Below, piece by piece: positions 23,438 to 33,648 of a stretch of DNA of 64,000 nucleotides (positions within the stretch are counted from its first letter, which is position 1; every line of letters begins with the position of its first letter). Position numbers and translations under genes: made by a program. Below the pieces are notes generated by a model that saw nothing but the letters and a program-made list of their open reading frames with translations, ran no database searches and was not told the DNA's origin. The DNA comes from Corylus avellana (Eukaryota; Streptophyta; Magnoliopsida; Fagales; Betulaceae). Where the stretch lies: assembly GCF_901000735.1 (NCBI RefSeq), contig NC_081548.1:12241932-12305931 (forward strand), given 5' to 3'.

Positions 23438-24709
23438 TGTTGTGACAAATACCTACCTATATTAATAGGTAAATATTTGGTACGTTTTAGCTCGCAAGTG
23501 CACAATATCAAAACAATAATATAGGGTGCAAGTACGAGATCATTCCCACATGCATTGTTGATTTTGCTTAGAATTTATTTTCTAAATTAAAATACCAAAT
23601 TTTGTTACGAAATTGATATTATGAAAAAGAAATAAAGATAAATGAAACGGTAGGGCTTTGATATCAACCACTAATCATGCTCAATAATATAATAATATGC
23701 CAATGTTCCAATCATATTATGAATACTTTAAGTTTGCCAACCTAAGGGTATGGGTGTCTACTCCTTAAGGTGTTGATCTCCTAAGCAACAAATTAGGCAT
23801 GGGTGTCGACTCTAATTATTTTCTTTCTTAAAGGATTTAGCATGGGTGTATACTAAGTTGTTCTTTAAGAAAACATAAATCTATGGAAATCGACAAACAC
23901 ATGAGGCCTGGGGCAAAGGTGTCTACTCTTGGTTCCCCATGTTGATTAACCCAAGAACCCATGAGGAGATTCTTTTGTCACTCTATTAAGCCCATGACTC
24001 GATCATCCAAATTGACATAAATAATTAATCTATGCCACATGCATATGTTGATCAGACACATTCATATGAGGAATTCGATAAAACAAGAATTAATCAAGTT
24101 AAGCATCACAATATGATTATCACAAAGGCACCAATATTGAAATATTAAAGAAACATAATTAGGGTTTCAATCTAGCCCTACTATAATATTTAGTTACACA
24201 TAATTAAAATAAAGGGAAAAAAAATAACCGAAAACCGCTCCAAGAAGTAGCCTCCAAATTCTCCTCTCCAAGTTGTGTGTTAAACTGTGAGGCTTAGAGG
24301 TCTATTTATAGGGCTTAGGAGAGTCCTAGAAGCCCTAGGAATCCTAGAAAATTCGGAGTTCTAAGTCCTATTACAACTAGGACTTGGAAATCCAAGTTTG
24401 GGAAGAAAAAAGGAGTCTTGCTGCGTGTCTGCAATTTCTACAGCGCCCGAGTGCGCTTGATCGCAGAGGTTGTGCGCTCGATCACACTCCTACGATCGAT
24501 CCTTTGTGTGATATAAAACATAGAACTTCTATCTTTTCCTAATTTTGTCCTTTAAGCCCGACTTTTCCAAAATACTTCATTTTCCTAAAAAAAAACCTAT
24601 AAAAAGACTTAAAACACAAAAAGGAAGTAAAATTGCACAAACTAACAAAACTAAGAGATTAACAAATATAAATTAAGGGGATAAAATATGAATAATTTAG
24701 CACATAACA
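23438..24709 (-). repeat. 5' LTR of element C
   Basis: 1272 bp from TGTTGTGAC (minus-strand end ..GTCACAACA) to CACATAACA (minus-strand start TGTTATGTG). It contains the four timing-like GTGTCTACTC boxes (about 23750-23930) and palindrome variants at 24450-24500. The right flank is TCTCT; element D sequence continues from there. Confidence 0.85.
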
Positions 24710-25158
24710 TCTCTTGCCCACTCTGGGCCTTCTGAGTCTTCATCAACTTGAGCTACTTGGATGGTGGGAGTGGTCGAAGCCTCTGACTGTTCTTGTACTG
24801 AGCATTCGACTACCAATATTTCCTTGTCTTTGGACGAGCCAATACGACCTAGAGCATCCACTCGCATATTACTTTCCTAAGGTACTTTCGTAAACAAAAC
24901 CTTGTCGAAGTATTCCACCATACGTTTCACCTTGGTTAGGTATTTCTTCATTTTTTTTTTTCACTTTTAGCTTCATATCCTCCTTTGATGTGCTCCACAA
25001 TCACTTGAGAATCGCTTCATATTTCTAAATTTCTTGCCCCTACTTCCCGGGCTATGCTTAGTCATGCTTTAACAGCCTTGTATTCAGCCTCGTTATTGGT
25101 AGCAGTGAATTTCAACTGGATTGCTACTTCGACCTTCACATCCTCGGGCTCGGTTAAG
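24710..25158 (-). pseudogene. Second (archaeal-type) RNase H domain of element D
   Basis: Minus-strand translation gives TNNEAEYKAVKA, LSIAREVGARNLEI, SDSQVIVEHIKGGYEAKS and LTKVKRMVEYFDKVLF. This is the typical aRNase H core (NNEAEYxAL..SDSQ) that marks the Tat lineage (Ogre/Retand and relatives), where a second RNase H follows the usual one. Stops interrupt it, for example after YKAVKA and EI. Sequence ends at 24709, where element C inserted, so integrase is not in the window. Confidence 0.75.
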
Positions 25159-26700
25159 ACTATTCCAACTCCACTTCTCTTCTAGGTTGAAGAGTTGTTT
25201 CTTCTTCTTCTAGGAAATTACAAAATTCTACCAGGAAATCGGCCAAGGCTTGCCCCTTAATTGCATTTCGAGGAAGGAATTCTATGTCAAATTCTCCCAA
25301 CTCTATTGCCCATTTGACCAACTGACCTAAGATGTTGGGTTTCTGCAGAATTTTCCATGGTAGATGCTCAGTGAAAACTTTGATTGTATGAGCTTTAAAA
25401 TATGGTTGCAATCTTCGGGCTGAATTAACTAGCGCAAAGGCAAGCTTTTCAATTCGCGGATACCTTACTACTACTCCGTTTAAAGCTTTGCTGGTGAAAT
25501 AAATCGGTCTTTGTATACCTTCATCTTCTCATATCAAAGTGGAGATAACCACTGCAGGAGATACTACTAAATACAAATAAATGGCTTCCTTGTTGATTGG
25601 TCAGCTGAGCAATGGTGGGCTGCCGAGATACTCCTTTAGTTGTGAAAAAGTTGCTTCACACTCTAGGCTCCAAGCGAAGGCATTTCTCAATATTTTGAAA
25701 AATGGCAAGCATTTATCTATCGATCGAGAGATAAAACGATTCAAGGCAGCTATTCTCCCGGTTAGTTGCTTTAATTGTTTAATACTTCACTGAGCATTCA
25801 TTTCTAGTACTGCCCTGATCTTCTCGGGATTAGCCTCGATTCCTCTACTAATACTATAAATCCCAAGAATTTTCTCGAGGAGACGCCAAAAGCACACTTG
25901 GCTAGTTTAAGCTTCATTCCATACCTTTGCAAGGTGTGGAAAGCCTCGGTAAGGTCTGCAATGTGGCTTTCGGCCTGTATGCTCTTCACCAGCATGTCAT
26001 CCACATAAACTTCCATATTTCTCCCAATTTGATCTCGAAACATTTTGTTGACTAGCCTCTGGTAAGTTGCTCCAGCGTTCTTTCAACCGAAGGGCATCAC
26101 CTTATAACAATATATATCGCTATCTATCATGAAGGCTGTCTTTTCCTAGTCCGACTCATGCATGGATATCTGATTGTATCCCAAGAATGAATCCATGAAG
26201 TTGAGCAACTCATGCCTGGATGTTGAATCGACTAATAAATCTATCTGATGTAATGGATAATGATCCTTCGGGGTAGGCTTTATTTAGATGAGTGAAATCA
26301 ACACACATTCGCCACTTGCCGTTTGATTTCTTTACTAGAATGACATTCGATAGCCAGGTTGTATACTGTACTTTTTTGATGAATCCAGCTTCACATAATT
26401 TCTTCACTTCTTCAACAGCTGCTTTACTTTTTCCTGTGGAGTACCCCCTTCTTTTTTGTTTTACCGATTTATAGCTTGGTTCTGCATTTAGTTTGTGAAT
26501 CATGACCAAGGGTGCTATTCCAGGCATATCTTCATGACTCCATGAGAACAAATTGCCATTTTTCTGAAGAAAAGATACTAGCTCCTTCTTTATGATAGAG
26601 TCAAGTTGTGAACTAACCCTGACTTTTCTATCCAGTTCGCTGATTAGGAATTCTTCCAATTCTTCAACCGGCTCCCCTCCCTATAATTGCTATTGATCCT
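25159..26700 (-). pseudogene. Reverse transcriptase-RNase H of element D (Tat lineage)
   Basis: Minus strand. RT motifs: WSHEDMPGIAP, EVKKLCEAGFIKKVQY, WLSNVILVKKSNGKWRMCVD, HLNKAYP, then MEVYVDDMLVKS with the catalytic YVDD (about 26001) and GMKLKLAKCAFGV. RNase H follows, with VKWAIELGEFDIEFLPRNAIKGQALADFLVEF near 25260-25340. At least two frameshifts or stops (about 26205, 26044-26090, 25412) break the frame. The gene is dead. Confidence 0.85.
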
Positions 26701-27710
26701 CTAGGTTTTGAGGTCCTGAGCTGCTTGCTTCAAGGCATTCCTTCATAGCTACATTGTAGCATTGTAGCATTGGCGAGTTGCTCGCTGGTCTCCTCTTACT
26801 TCTCCAACTTCATTCTTCATTGGAAACTTCATCTTCAAATGTGGGGTTGAAGTTACGGCCCTAAATTCATTGAGATCTGTCCGGCTGATAATTGGATTGT
26901 ATGAGGATGGTCAATCGACCAACAGGAATTTTACCATTATGGTCGCCTGTCTTGGGTATAACTCACGGTGACAAGTAATTCAATCGATCCGACCGGTTGA
27001 ACTTGCTCCCTTGTGAACCCCATTAGTGGGTATTGGCAAGGAATGATCTTTTCTCACTTGAGGTTCATTTTTTTCAAATACCGACCAGTACACTATGTCA
27101 GCCGAACTTCCATTATCAAGCAAGATGCAATGGATGTTGTGATTTGCTACGTTAAAGTAATCACTAATGCATCAGAATGTTGTAAAATCATTCCTTCATA
27201 ATCCGCGTCGGAGAAGCCAATGACCAACGAATCCCATCGTGACTGCTTTATTGGTCTTTCGATCGCATATACTCCATGAGAACAAGCTTGCCGGGTGTAG
27301 GCTTTCCTTGATGACTTTGATTCTCCACCACCAGCAAATCCTCCTATGATGGTATGAATCTCGGGAGCTTCTTTCTGCTGTTGTGGTTCCCAACAATTCT
27401 GACTATGTCTTCTTTGATGGTCATCTGTCCTTTCTCTGCTATTTCGACGATTTTGGCCTTTACCTCGACCCAGATCTTCTCTTCTTAGGCTAGGATGCCT
27501 CCAGTGTCTATCTTCCCTTACTCTTCGATTTCGAACTTCTTATTCGTTCACCTCCTTGCCATTATTGTTTTTGCTTGCGTCTTTATGCTTGTCCAGAAAA
27601 TGCACTAGCTTGCCATTCTCTGTGAATTTTTCTATCATAAGGCGTAGTGCTATGCATCCTTCTATGTAATGTCCATTTGCCTCATGGAACTCGCAGTATC
27701 TGTCTGATTT
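26701..27710 (-). pseudogene. Gag C-terminal linker and protease region of element D
   Basis: Minus-strand pieces: IHTIIGGFAGGGESKSSRKA near 27310-27365 (the Tat-lineage 'GG..GG.S...RKAY' signature) and a protease core ILLDNGSSADIVY near 27100 (active-site form D-x-G-S-S-A-D). A stop lies before the protease (about 27150). No long open frame remains. Confidence 0.65.
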
Positions 27711-28479
27711 CTATGGTGGTGGAACCCCCAAGATTCTGGGTGGCCTTTGGAATTCAGGATCCTTCTTTATTTCCATTAGGACCTCGGAAATATTTGCATT
27801 GAGAAGATTAAAATTGAAATCATTAAACCTCTTTTTGTTTGTTCTAGGCTCATCCTCTGCTCTCCTGAATTCTTTTCTCTTCTTTTCTTCACGCTTTCGA
27901 TATGATTTCCTGGTCACCTTCATTGCCTTCAGAGTTTCCTGTTCTTTAATAAACTCCTCCACCTTGTCTAGTACTGTCTGGAGGTTATCCGGTTGTCTCT
28001 TAGCAAGTTTTCGCATAATTGGTTCTTCGCGTGCGATGCCTTGGTAAATTGCAAAGAACATGGCTTCATCGGTTGGGTCTTCTACTTTGAGCTTCTCTAG
28101 ATTGAATTGGATCATGAATTCATTCAAGCTCTCTCCTCACGTTGGTGAAGTGTCAAAAGATACCTAGAAGGCTTCTTCCTTTCCCGGGATCCTAAAAATT
28201 GCCTAAAAAATATCCGAGCGAGTTCTTCGAAGGTGCTAATATAATTAGGTGCTAAGCCTCATAACCAATCCCTACTATTCCCAATGAGGGTCATGGGAAA
28301 AGCTCTCCAAGCTACCTCATCGAGTGTTGCGTCGAGGGCCAGATGCATTCTGTAATTTTTCAAGTCTTCTATCGGGTGCCCGCCACCTTCGTAACTCAAA
28401 TTTTGAGGAACTTTGAACTTGTTGGGAAGTTGATGGTCTATCACCTGTTTGGTGAATGGCATCTCTGTTCCTACAAAAA
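27711..28479 (-). pseudogene. Gag of element D, C-terminal part
   Basis: Minus strand: MPFTKQVIDHQLPNKFKVP, YEGGGHPIEDLKNYRMHLAL, AWRAFPMTLIGNSRDWL, then LNEFMIQFNLEKLKVEDPTDE, KLAKRQPDNLQTVLDKVEEF and a basic tail (RKREEKKRKEFRR). This is a Tat-type retrotransposon Gag. It breaks between about 28130 and 28258. The upstream part resumes at 30240 beyond two nested insertions. Confidence 0.8.
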
Positions 28480-29700
28480 GTTTGTGATGAGTGCCAAATA
28501 TTGTATATTTGAGCCCCTTAATTTGCATCTGTTAATGCATTAGCTGTGTCTTAATCTAATGTTTCATATTAGTTTTGGTATTTTAGTGTTTTGCAGTTTG
28601 CTAAGAGAAAACTGCGGCTTTAAGGTGAAAAATGTAGATTTTGGAAGAAGGTTTGAAAAACAGCCATTGGAGGAAGTAGGATTGAGCGCACTACTAAGCT
28701 CAAATGCATATGCACTCGATCGTAGAAGTGTTACACACGAGTGCATATACACCCACAAGCAATCCATCAGTGTGCGAGCGCTGCACCGCAGTAGAAGTTA
28801 AGCATGCTCGAGTGCAATCGAGCGCACCTAGTGTACAATCGAGTGCACTCGTCCAACCCGAAAGCACTGAAACCCTAAATTAGGGTTATAAATACCATAT
28901 TTTTCTAGGGAAACATACAGAGGCGCGCCAGGGGGCACTGTTTTTTGTCATTTTCGTGTTTTTGTAGCTTTGAACACCAATTTTTTTGTAAGTTCTTTGA
29001 TTTTAATGAAGTTAATTAGTTTCTTTATGATTCCTTTTGTCATGAAAGGCTAAACCTTCAACTAAGGTTGAAGATGAAGCCTTACCATTGATTTGTTTGC
29101 ATATTTTTATGTTTTGTTCGTACAATTCCGATGTTTAGTGTAATATATGTTCATTTCAATTAAATTATTTGATTAAGTTCTTGTAATTGATTGTTTATAT
29201 TAACATTTGTGCCAAAGTTGGATATTCATTGTGTTTCAACCGACGGATACATTGCATCTTTCAATTTAAATTGGATATCTATTGTTTTTTGTTAATCAAA
29301 CGGATACATTGGATGATTTTGATTTAAATTGGATATGCATTGTAATTTGTATAATGGATGGATTCATGGAATCTTTCAATAGGTTATTTTTAGGAAAAAA
29401 GAACATGCATAGGATTGTATTGAAATTCGGATGTATGAACAAACATAATAATGCGTGCTTTGATTTGATGAGTGTGAATTCTAAAACCTTAGTATTTACC
29501 TTTTGATTAATTTTACTTTGTTTTGTTTTCAATTTCAAAAATCAAATCAATTTTCAGGACTAGGGTAGGATTTAATTAGTTTAGAGTAAAATTATTTTCA
29601 AAAAATACAATTCTCCGTGGGATCGACCTCGTACTTGCAAAATCCTTTATTGCAAACAATTCAACCACTTGCGAGTAATTAAAATTTGCACAACAGTTTG
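28480..29700 (+). mobile_element. Solo LTR with 5-bp target duplication, inside element D gag
   Basis: LTR at 28485-29695 (1211 bp), from TGATGAGTGCCAAATATTG to ..TTGCACAACA, flanked by a perfect GTTTG duplication (28480-28484 and 29696-29700). No internal region remains, so it arose by recombination between LTRs. Same family as 56667-57995 (shared 'ggggatgaagcct'-type block and 'gtgggatcgacctcg..acttgc' 3' end). Palindrome variants lie at about 28680-28850. The two small frames inside are chance. Confidence 0.92.
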
Positions 29701-29711
29701 CTAACCACAGT
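29701..29711 (-). other. 11-bp island of element D gag between two insertions
   Basis: With one copy of each target duplication, this piece joins the Gag frame at 28479 to the frame at 30240 without a shift, so the two insertions fully explain the interruption. Confidence 0.8.
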
Positions 29712-30239
29712 GGCTTTGTAACAACCCAGGGAAAAACACTAGTCAATCTGCGTTATCATCTCAAAAGGACTAGTCAATTTAGAGCTTCCTTAGAATTCAT
29801 TATAAAGTGCTAGAAATTCATTATAAAGCTCTAGTCACCTGTGGGACTTAACACACATGACTATCATTACAAACCACCTACTCTATATAGGCTTCTTCTC
29901 AACTTTCCAATATGGGACCGAAATGTTACAAACTCTCCCTCTTAAATTCCTAACGTCCTCGTCAGGGTCACTGTAGTGCTCCAGTACCACATGACTTGGC
30001 GTTACTAAATGGCTCTAATACCACTTGTAACAACCTAGGAAAAAGCGCTAGCCACATCTATGCTATCACCCCAAAAAGACTAGTCAATTTGGAGCTTCCC
30101 TAGATTTTATTATAAAGCCCAGTTTCACATAGTAACTAGGCAATGTAGGACTTAATACCAATGACTAGCTTTATAAACCACCTACTCTATGTGGGCTCCT
30201 TCTCAATTTTCCAATATGGGACTGGGATGTTACAGGCTT
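29712..30239 (-). mobile_element. TRIM (terminal-repeat retrotransposon in miniature)
   Basis: Two LTRs of 214 and 209 bp (29717-29930 and 30026-30234), both TGTAACAACC..ATGTTACA, enclose only 95 bp. A PBS lies at 30010-30024 (minus strand GTGGTATTAGAGCCA, initiator-Met type) and a purine-rich tract at 29931-29946 (minus strand AAGAGGGAGAGTT). Perfect GGCTT duplications flank the element (29712-29716, 30235-30239). No coding capacity; movement needs enzymes in trans. Confidence 0.93.
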
Positions 30240-30748
30240 TATGCTTTTCCTTCCGCTCCATTGTTGCACACCGCATTGCTAATTCTGCCAGGGCTTTGTT
30301 TACTACATCTTGTTGGGTAGTGACCAGTTTGCTGGTCAACCAATGCTTGGTCTTTCTTAGGATCCTCTGTTTTCCGAGAACCACCTTCTATGTTAGCATT
30401 TTCTCGATTGCTACATTCCAGGTTGCTTTTTTCTCTTCAGTTATCCTCCCTGTAACTACCTTCGCAATTGCAATGACGACTGTCGACCAGATGACTGCGA
30501 CCATTAGAATGATGGCTGTGATTCCCTTGCTCTTTTGAATGTCCGTTTCGGTTAACCTTGGAAAGAGATTTTGTCGGAAAACTGCGGTGCAGCTCCTCAT
30601 TCCGTTGAATCAAAAGGGTTACTTGAGCCTCCAAGGCTGCATTATGTTCCCTGTATCCTCCATTTGGGGGAATTGTTGGTGGCGGTTGATTGGCCTGAAT
30701 TGCTGATTCTTCATGGTGAGCTTGACGTCTGTACCTTGTGTTCACCAT
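30240..30748 (-). pseudogene. Gag of element D, N-terminal part
   Basis: Minus strand from the ATG at 30746-30748: MVNTRYRRQAHHEESAIQ, PPPTIPPNGGYREHNAALE, QVTLLIQRNEELHRS. It then continues, with a frame change around 30384-30440, to ALAELAMRCATMERKEKHKA just before the TRIM. Charged and low in complexity, as usual for Tat Gag N-termini. Confidence 0.75.
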
Positions 30749-30780
30749 CACGGATTTTAATTTTGCAATAACAAGAAGTC

Positions 30781-30800
30781 GTTTCCACAAATTGCGCCAA
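30781..30800 (-). other. Probable PBS of element D
   Basis: The minus strand reads TTGGCGCAATTTGTGGAAAC next to the LTR end (..TTTAACA). It resembles the TTGGCGCCGTCTGTGG-type site of Tat elements, with mismatches. Confidence 0.55.
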
Positions 30801-30802
30801 AC

Positions 30803-31625
30803 TGTTAAATCAGTTTCCAGGTTGGAGAATTCAAGGGGAAGAAGTTTGTTTCTCCAATACTAGATTGCCTCATCATTGTTGCTTCTTCTTGATCTGCAAG
30901 ATAAAATGTGGTTAAGAGAACTCGCCGGGGTATCTCCGGTGAATCCTCCTCTGATGACAGTTAAAATAGTTTCCGATTTGGTGAATTCAAGGGGAAGAAG
31001 TTTGTTTCTCCAATACTAAATTGCCTCGTCGTTGTTGCTCTTGCTTGATCTGCAAGATAAAGGATGATTAAGAGAGCTCACCGGGATGTTTCCGGCGAAT
31101 CCTCCTCCGATGACTAAGTCAGTGATCGTTTCGATAGAATGATAGTGTATTCAAGATGAGTTTTACGTGTTCCTTTCTTTGTTGGATCCCTTCTTTATTT
31201 TGTAGTGTAGCTAGTAAAGAGAGAATGATTGTCAGGCGGAGGATCCGCGATTGGGTGTAACCGCTGGTGAATGAATGATAATTGGGCAGACGATCCGGGA
31301 TTGAGTGTAACCGTTTAAAGAGTTAAGGATGCTCAGGCGTAACTGATGGAGAATTGTTGAGGCCCATATGTGACTGACAGAGAACTTAGTGACAGGATCT
31401 TCCGTTTGTAGTAGCCGAGTATAATGCTCAAACATCTCTACCTCCACATAATGTTGGCTAACGCTTACTAATTTGTAATCAACAATTCGCCTTTACAAAC
31501 ATTGCATTGCTTTGCTCTGACCGTAAATGAAATCCTGAATATAGACTTCCCGAGGATAATATAGAGATGTGGAGTTATTCTTCGTCATTTGAATAGTTGA
31601 TCCTCTGGGTTGACCTTGAATAGGT
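30803..31625 (-). repeat. 5' LTR of element D, main part, interrupted by CACTA
   Basis: Minus-strand LTR ending at 30803. It resumes at 38014 and finishes at 38036 with TGTTAGAATGGG as its minus-strand start, giving about 846 bp. Inside it, about 150 bp is tandemly duplicated (about 30806-30960 and 30961-31115, both with 'ggggaagaagtttgtttctc'). The 71-aa frame near 31232 is not supported as a gene. Confidence 0.7.
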
Positions 31626-31639
31626 CACTACAAGAATTT

Positions 31640-32135
31640 AGGTCTTTAGGGGCGACTTCAAGTCCTAAAGTGGACGCTATTGACAACAGTGTCGACTTTT
31701 CGACCCTAAAGGTGTCGACGCTAATAGTCCGACCCTAATGATCAAATGCGTGATTATCAGCGTCCATTTAAAGTCGACCCTAATGATCACTTTTAGCGTC
31801 CACTTTATCGACCCTAAAAGTCGAAATGTTTTGACCCTAAAGATGATGTAAACGGAAGCCAACCATTAGCGTCCACTAAAAGTGGACGCTGATAGTTAAC
31901 TATTAGCGTCCACAAAGTGGACCCTAATGGTCCTAAAAAATTAAAAAAAAAAAAAATTAACTATCAGCGTCCAAACCAAAGTGGACGTTGATAGTTAATC
32001 ATTAGCGTCCACAAAGTGGACCCTAATGGTCCAAAAAAAAAATAAAATTAACTATCAGCGTCCAAACCAAAGTGGACCCTGATAGTTAACTATTAGCGTC
32101 CACAAAGTGGACCCTAATGGTCCAAAAAAATTTTA
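31640..32135. repeat. CACTA subterminal repeats (left)
   Basis: Repeated inverted units of the form TTAGCGTCCAC..AAAGTGGACSCTAATRG and TCGACCCTAA. A unit of about 100 bases is tandemly repeated near 31890-32125. In En/Spm elements such repeats bind the accessory protein; here that role is inferred. Confidence 0.8.
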
Positions 32136-32149
32136 AAAGAAAATAATCT

Positions 32150-32318
32150 GCGATCGATCGCACAATAGTGTGCGATCGATCGCAGTACCAGTAGGTTTTC
32201 GACATTTTGCGATCGATCGCACTTGGAGTGCGATCGATCGCAAAATATAAAAAACCTACTTGAAAACCCTCTGGTACTGCGATCGATAGCACTCCAAGTG
32301 CGATCGATCGCAGAACCA
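32150..32318. repeat. Block of six GCGATCGATCGC palindromes in three head-to-head pairs
   Basis: Pairs at about 32150-32186, 32208-32243 and 32277-32313. Each is an inverted repeat of two 14-16 bp palindromes with a 5-7 base centre (for example ctgcgatcgatcgcac / gtgcgatcgatcgcag). Five of the six are perfect; one has 'gatagc'. The block is itself partly a larger inverted repeat ('accagtaggtttt' against 'aaaacctact'). Confidence 0.9.
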
Positions 32319-32873
32319 GGGAACACTATAAAGGAAGAAAACCAATAACATCTCAAAGATTTCATCCAATTAAAAGGGGTAAAGAAAAGGAGGGTATCTG
32401 AAGGCTTAATTATCATATTTTTTACTCTTATTAACTTATGTAGATTTCTATGAACAGACTCGAACATTAAAAGCGGAAGAGATTTGGAAGAAATCAACTT
32501 CTCTAAAGTTTCAAACTTTAATGAGCATTTTTCTAGCCCCAGTAGATGGTAACTAAATAAACTTCAAGCATAAGTTACATTTTATGATTCCACAGCAGCT
32601 GAACAACTAGAAGTCATGAGCAATAAGAAATATAGCTCCTAACTTTCAAATACACAAACTGATCATTCCAAAAATTGACCCAAAAAGCATACACCCAACC
32701 TCCAAGCCTCCAGGGAAGCAAAATGAAAGAAGATCTTTGTATTTAAGAGGCAGCTGCTTTTCTGGAGGGTAAACAAATAAGACTTGAAAATAGAACAACA
32801 ACAAATCAAATCAAATGTGTAACAAACATCTAAATGCAAATGAACTCAATATTTTCATAAGAATAATACCCAC
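32319..32873 (-). other. Captured host sequence downstream of exon 2 (intronic, no exon recognised)
   Basis: Follows the exon 2 donor on the minus strand. It is AT-rich and looks like intron or junk; I found no third exon of the DENN gene. Confidence 0.4.
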
Positions 32874-33062
32874 CTGAGGTTCATTGTTGGGTTCTACACG
32901 CGATTGATTCTGAGAACTTAGCGCACTTATCAATCTTCCAGAACCTTCAGACTTTCTGGCAATGTATTGCCTATGATGTGTTTGAATATCACAGTTAGGA
33001 TGAAGCCCTACAATTACCATGCTCTCAAAAAGTTTTGTTGGCTCCTTTAAAGACCTATGATC
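32874..33062 (-). pseudogene. Captured DENN-domain gene, exon 2
   Basis: 189 nt, 63 codons on the minus strand: DHRSLKEPTKLFESMVIVGL, then HPNCDIQ, RQYIARKSEGSGRLISALSS and QNQSRVEPN..EPQ. Good acceptor (GTGTGCAG before 33062) and donor (CAG/GTGGGT, GT at 32873-32872). It joins exon 1 in phase 0. These motifs match what I know of plant DENN (AEX-3) domain proteins, membrane-trafficking regulators of Rab GTPases. A short patch (CDIQTHHRQ) looks degenerate. Only the very start of the uDENN part is present, so no functional protein is expected. Confidence 0.75.
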
Positions 33063-33337
33063 CTGCACACTTAAATAGGATAGATGTTATTCAAAACACT
33101 ATAGACAAAACTGTCATTTTATCTGAAAAATGCCACGACAAAAATTGTAATCACCAACTGCGGCCAGTATCAACCATCATATTGCCATAATGAACTAACT
33201 GAATGAAACAAGTAGGATGGTATGGCTATATAAAATCAAACTTGGAAAACCTTTCAGCAACAACTTGCTGAATTTCCTCCATTGAGAAAAATTAGTAACA
33301 TGAACATGGAAGAGTCCACTGAAACACCATAGCATAC

Positions 33338-33648
33338 CAAGTATTGCAACTGAAAGCTTGCCCATTGGCGCTTTTGGCTAGTCAGAACTTCTGGATTGTA
33401 TGTTGCACTTTTCACTTCAGATGGCTGTGAGAATCCTTTTAGCACTCTAGCAACTTGGCGCTGCAGTTTTTGTATTGGGCTACCACCATTATCATCTTTC
33501 GACGAAAATACCACAGATGGCCGTGGTGAACAAGCAGCAGTGGCAGCAGCAGCCGCAGCAGCAACAGCTCTTGCAACATCTTCAAACGAAGCACCCCAAC
33601 CTGGGCTACCTGTCTCTTCATTATTAGCCATCCTAAAAAATATCCCTC
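33338..33648 (-). pseudogene. Captured DENN-domain gene, exon 1 (start codon and N-terminus)
   Basis: The minus-strand exon starts after an acceptor (TGTGTGCAG before 33648), with 17 nt of 5' UTR, then ATG at 33629-33631 and 98 codons: MANNEETGSPGWGASFEDVA, an Ala run, SPRPSVVFSSKDDNGGSPIQ, KLQRQVARVLKGFSQP, KSATYNPEVLTSQKRQWASF, QLQYL. The donor is TTG/GTATGC (GT at 33337-33336). The intron to exon 2 is 275 bp. The frame is open and the splice sites are intact, so this is a genomic capture with introns, not a retrocopy. As a predicted frame it reads on into the intron to 33254. The family assignment comes from recognised motifs and was not checked by search. Confidence 0.78.
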
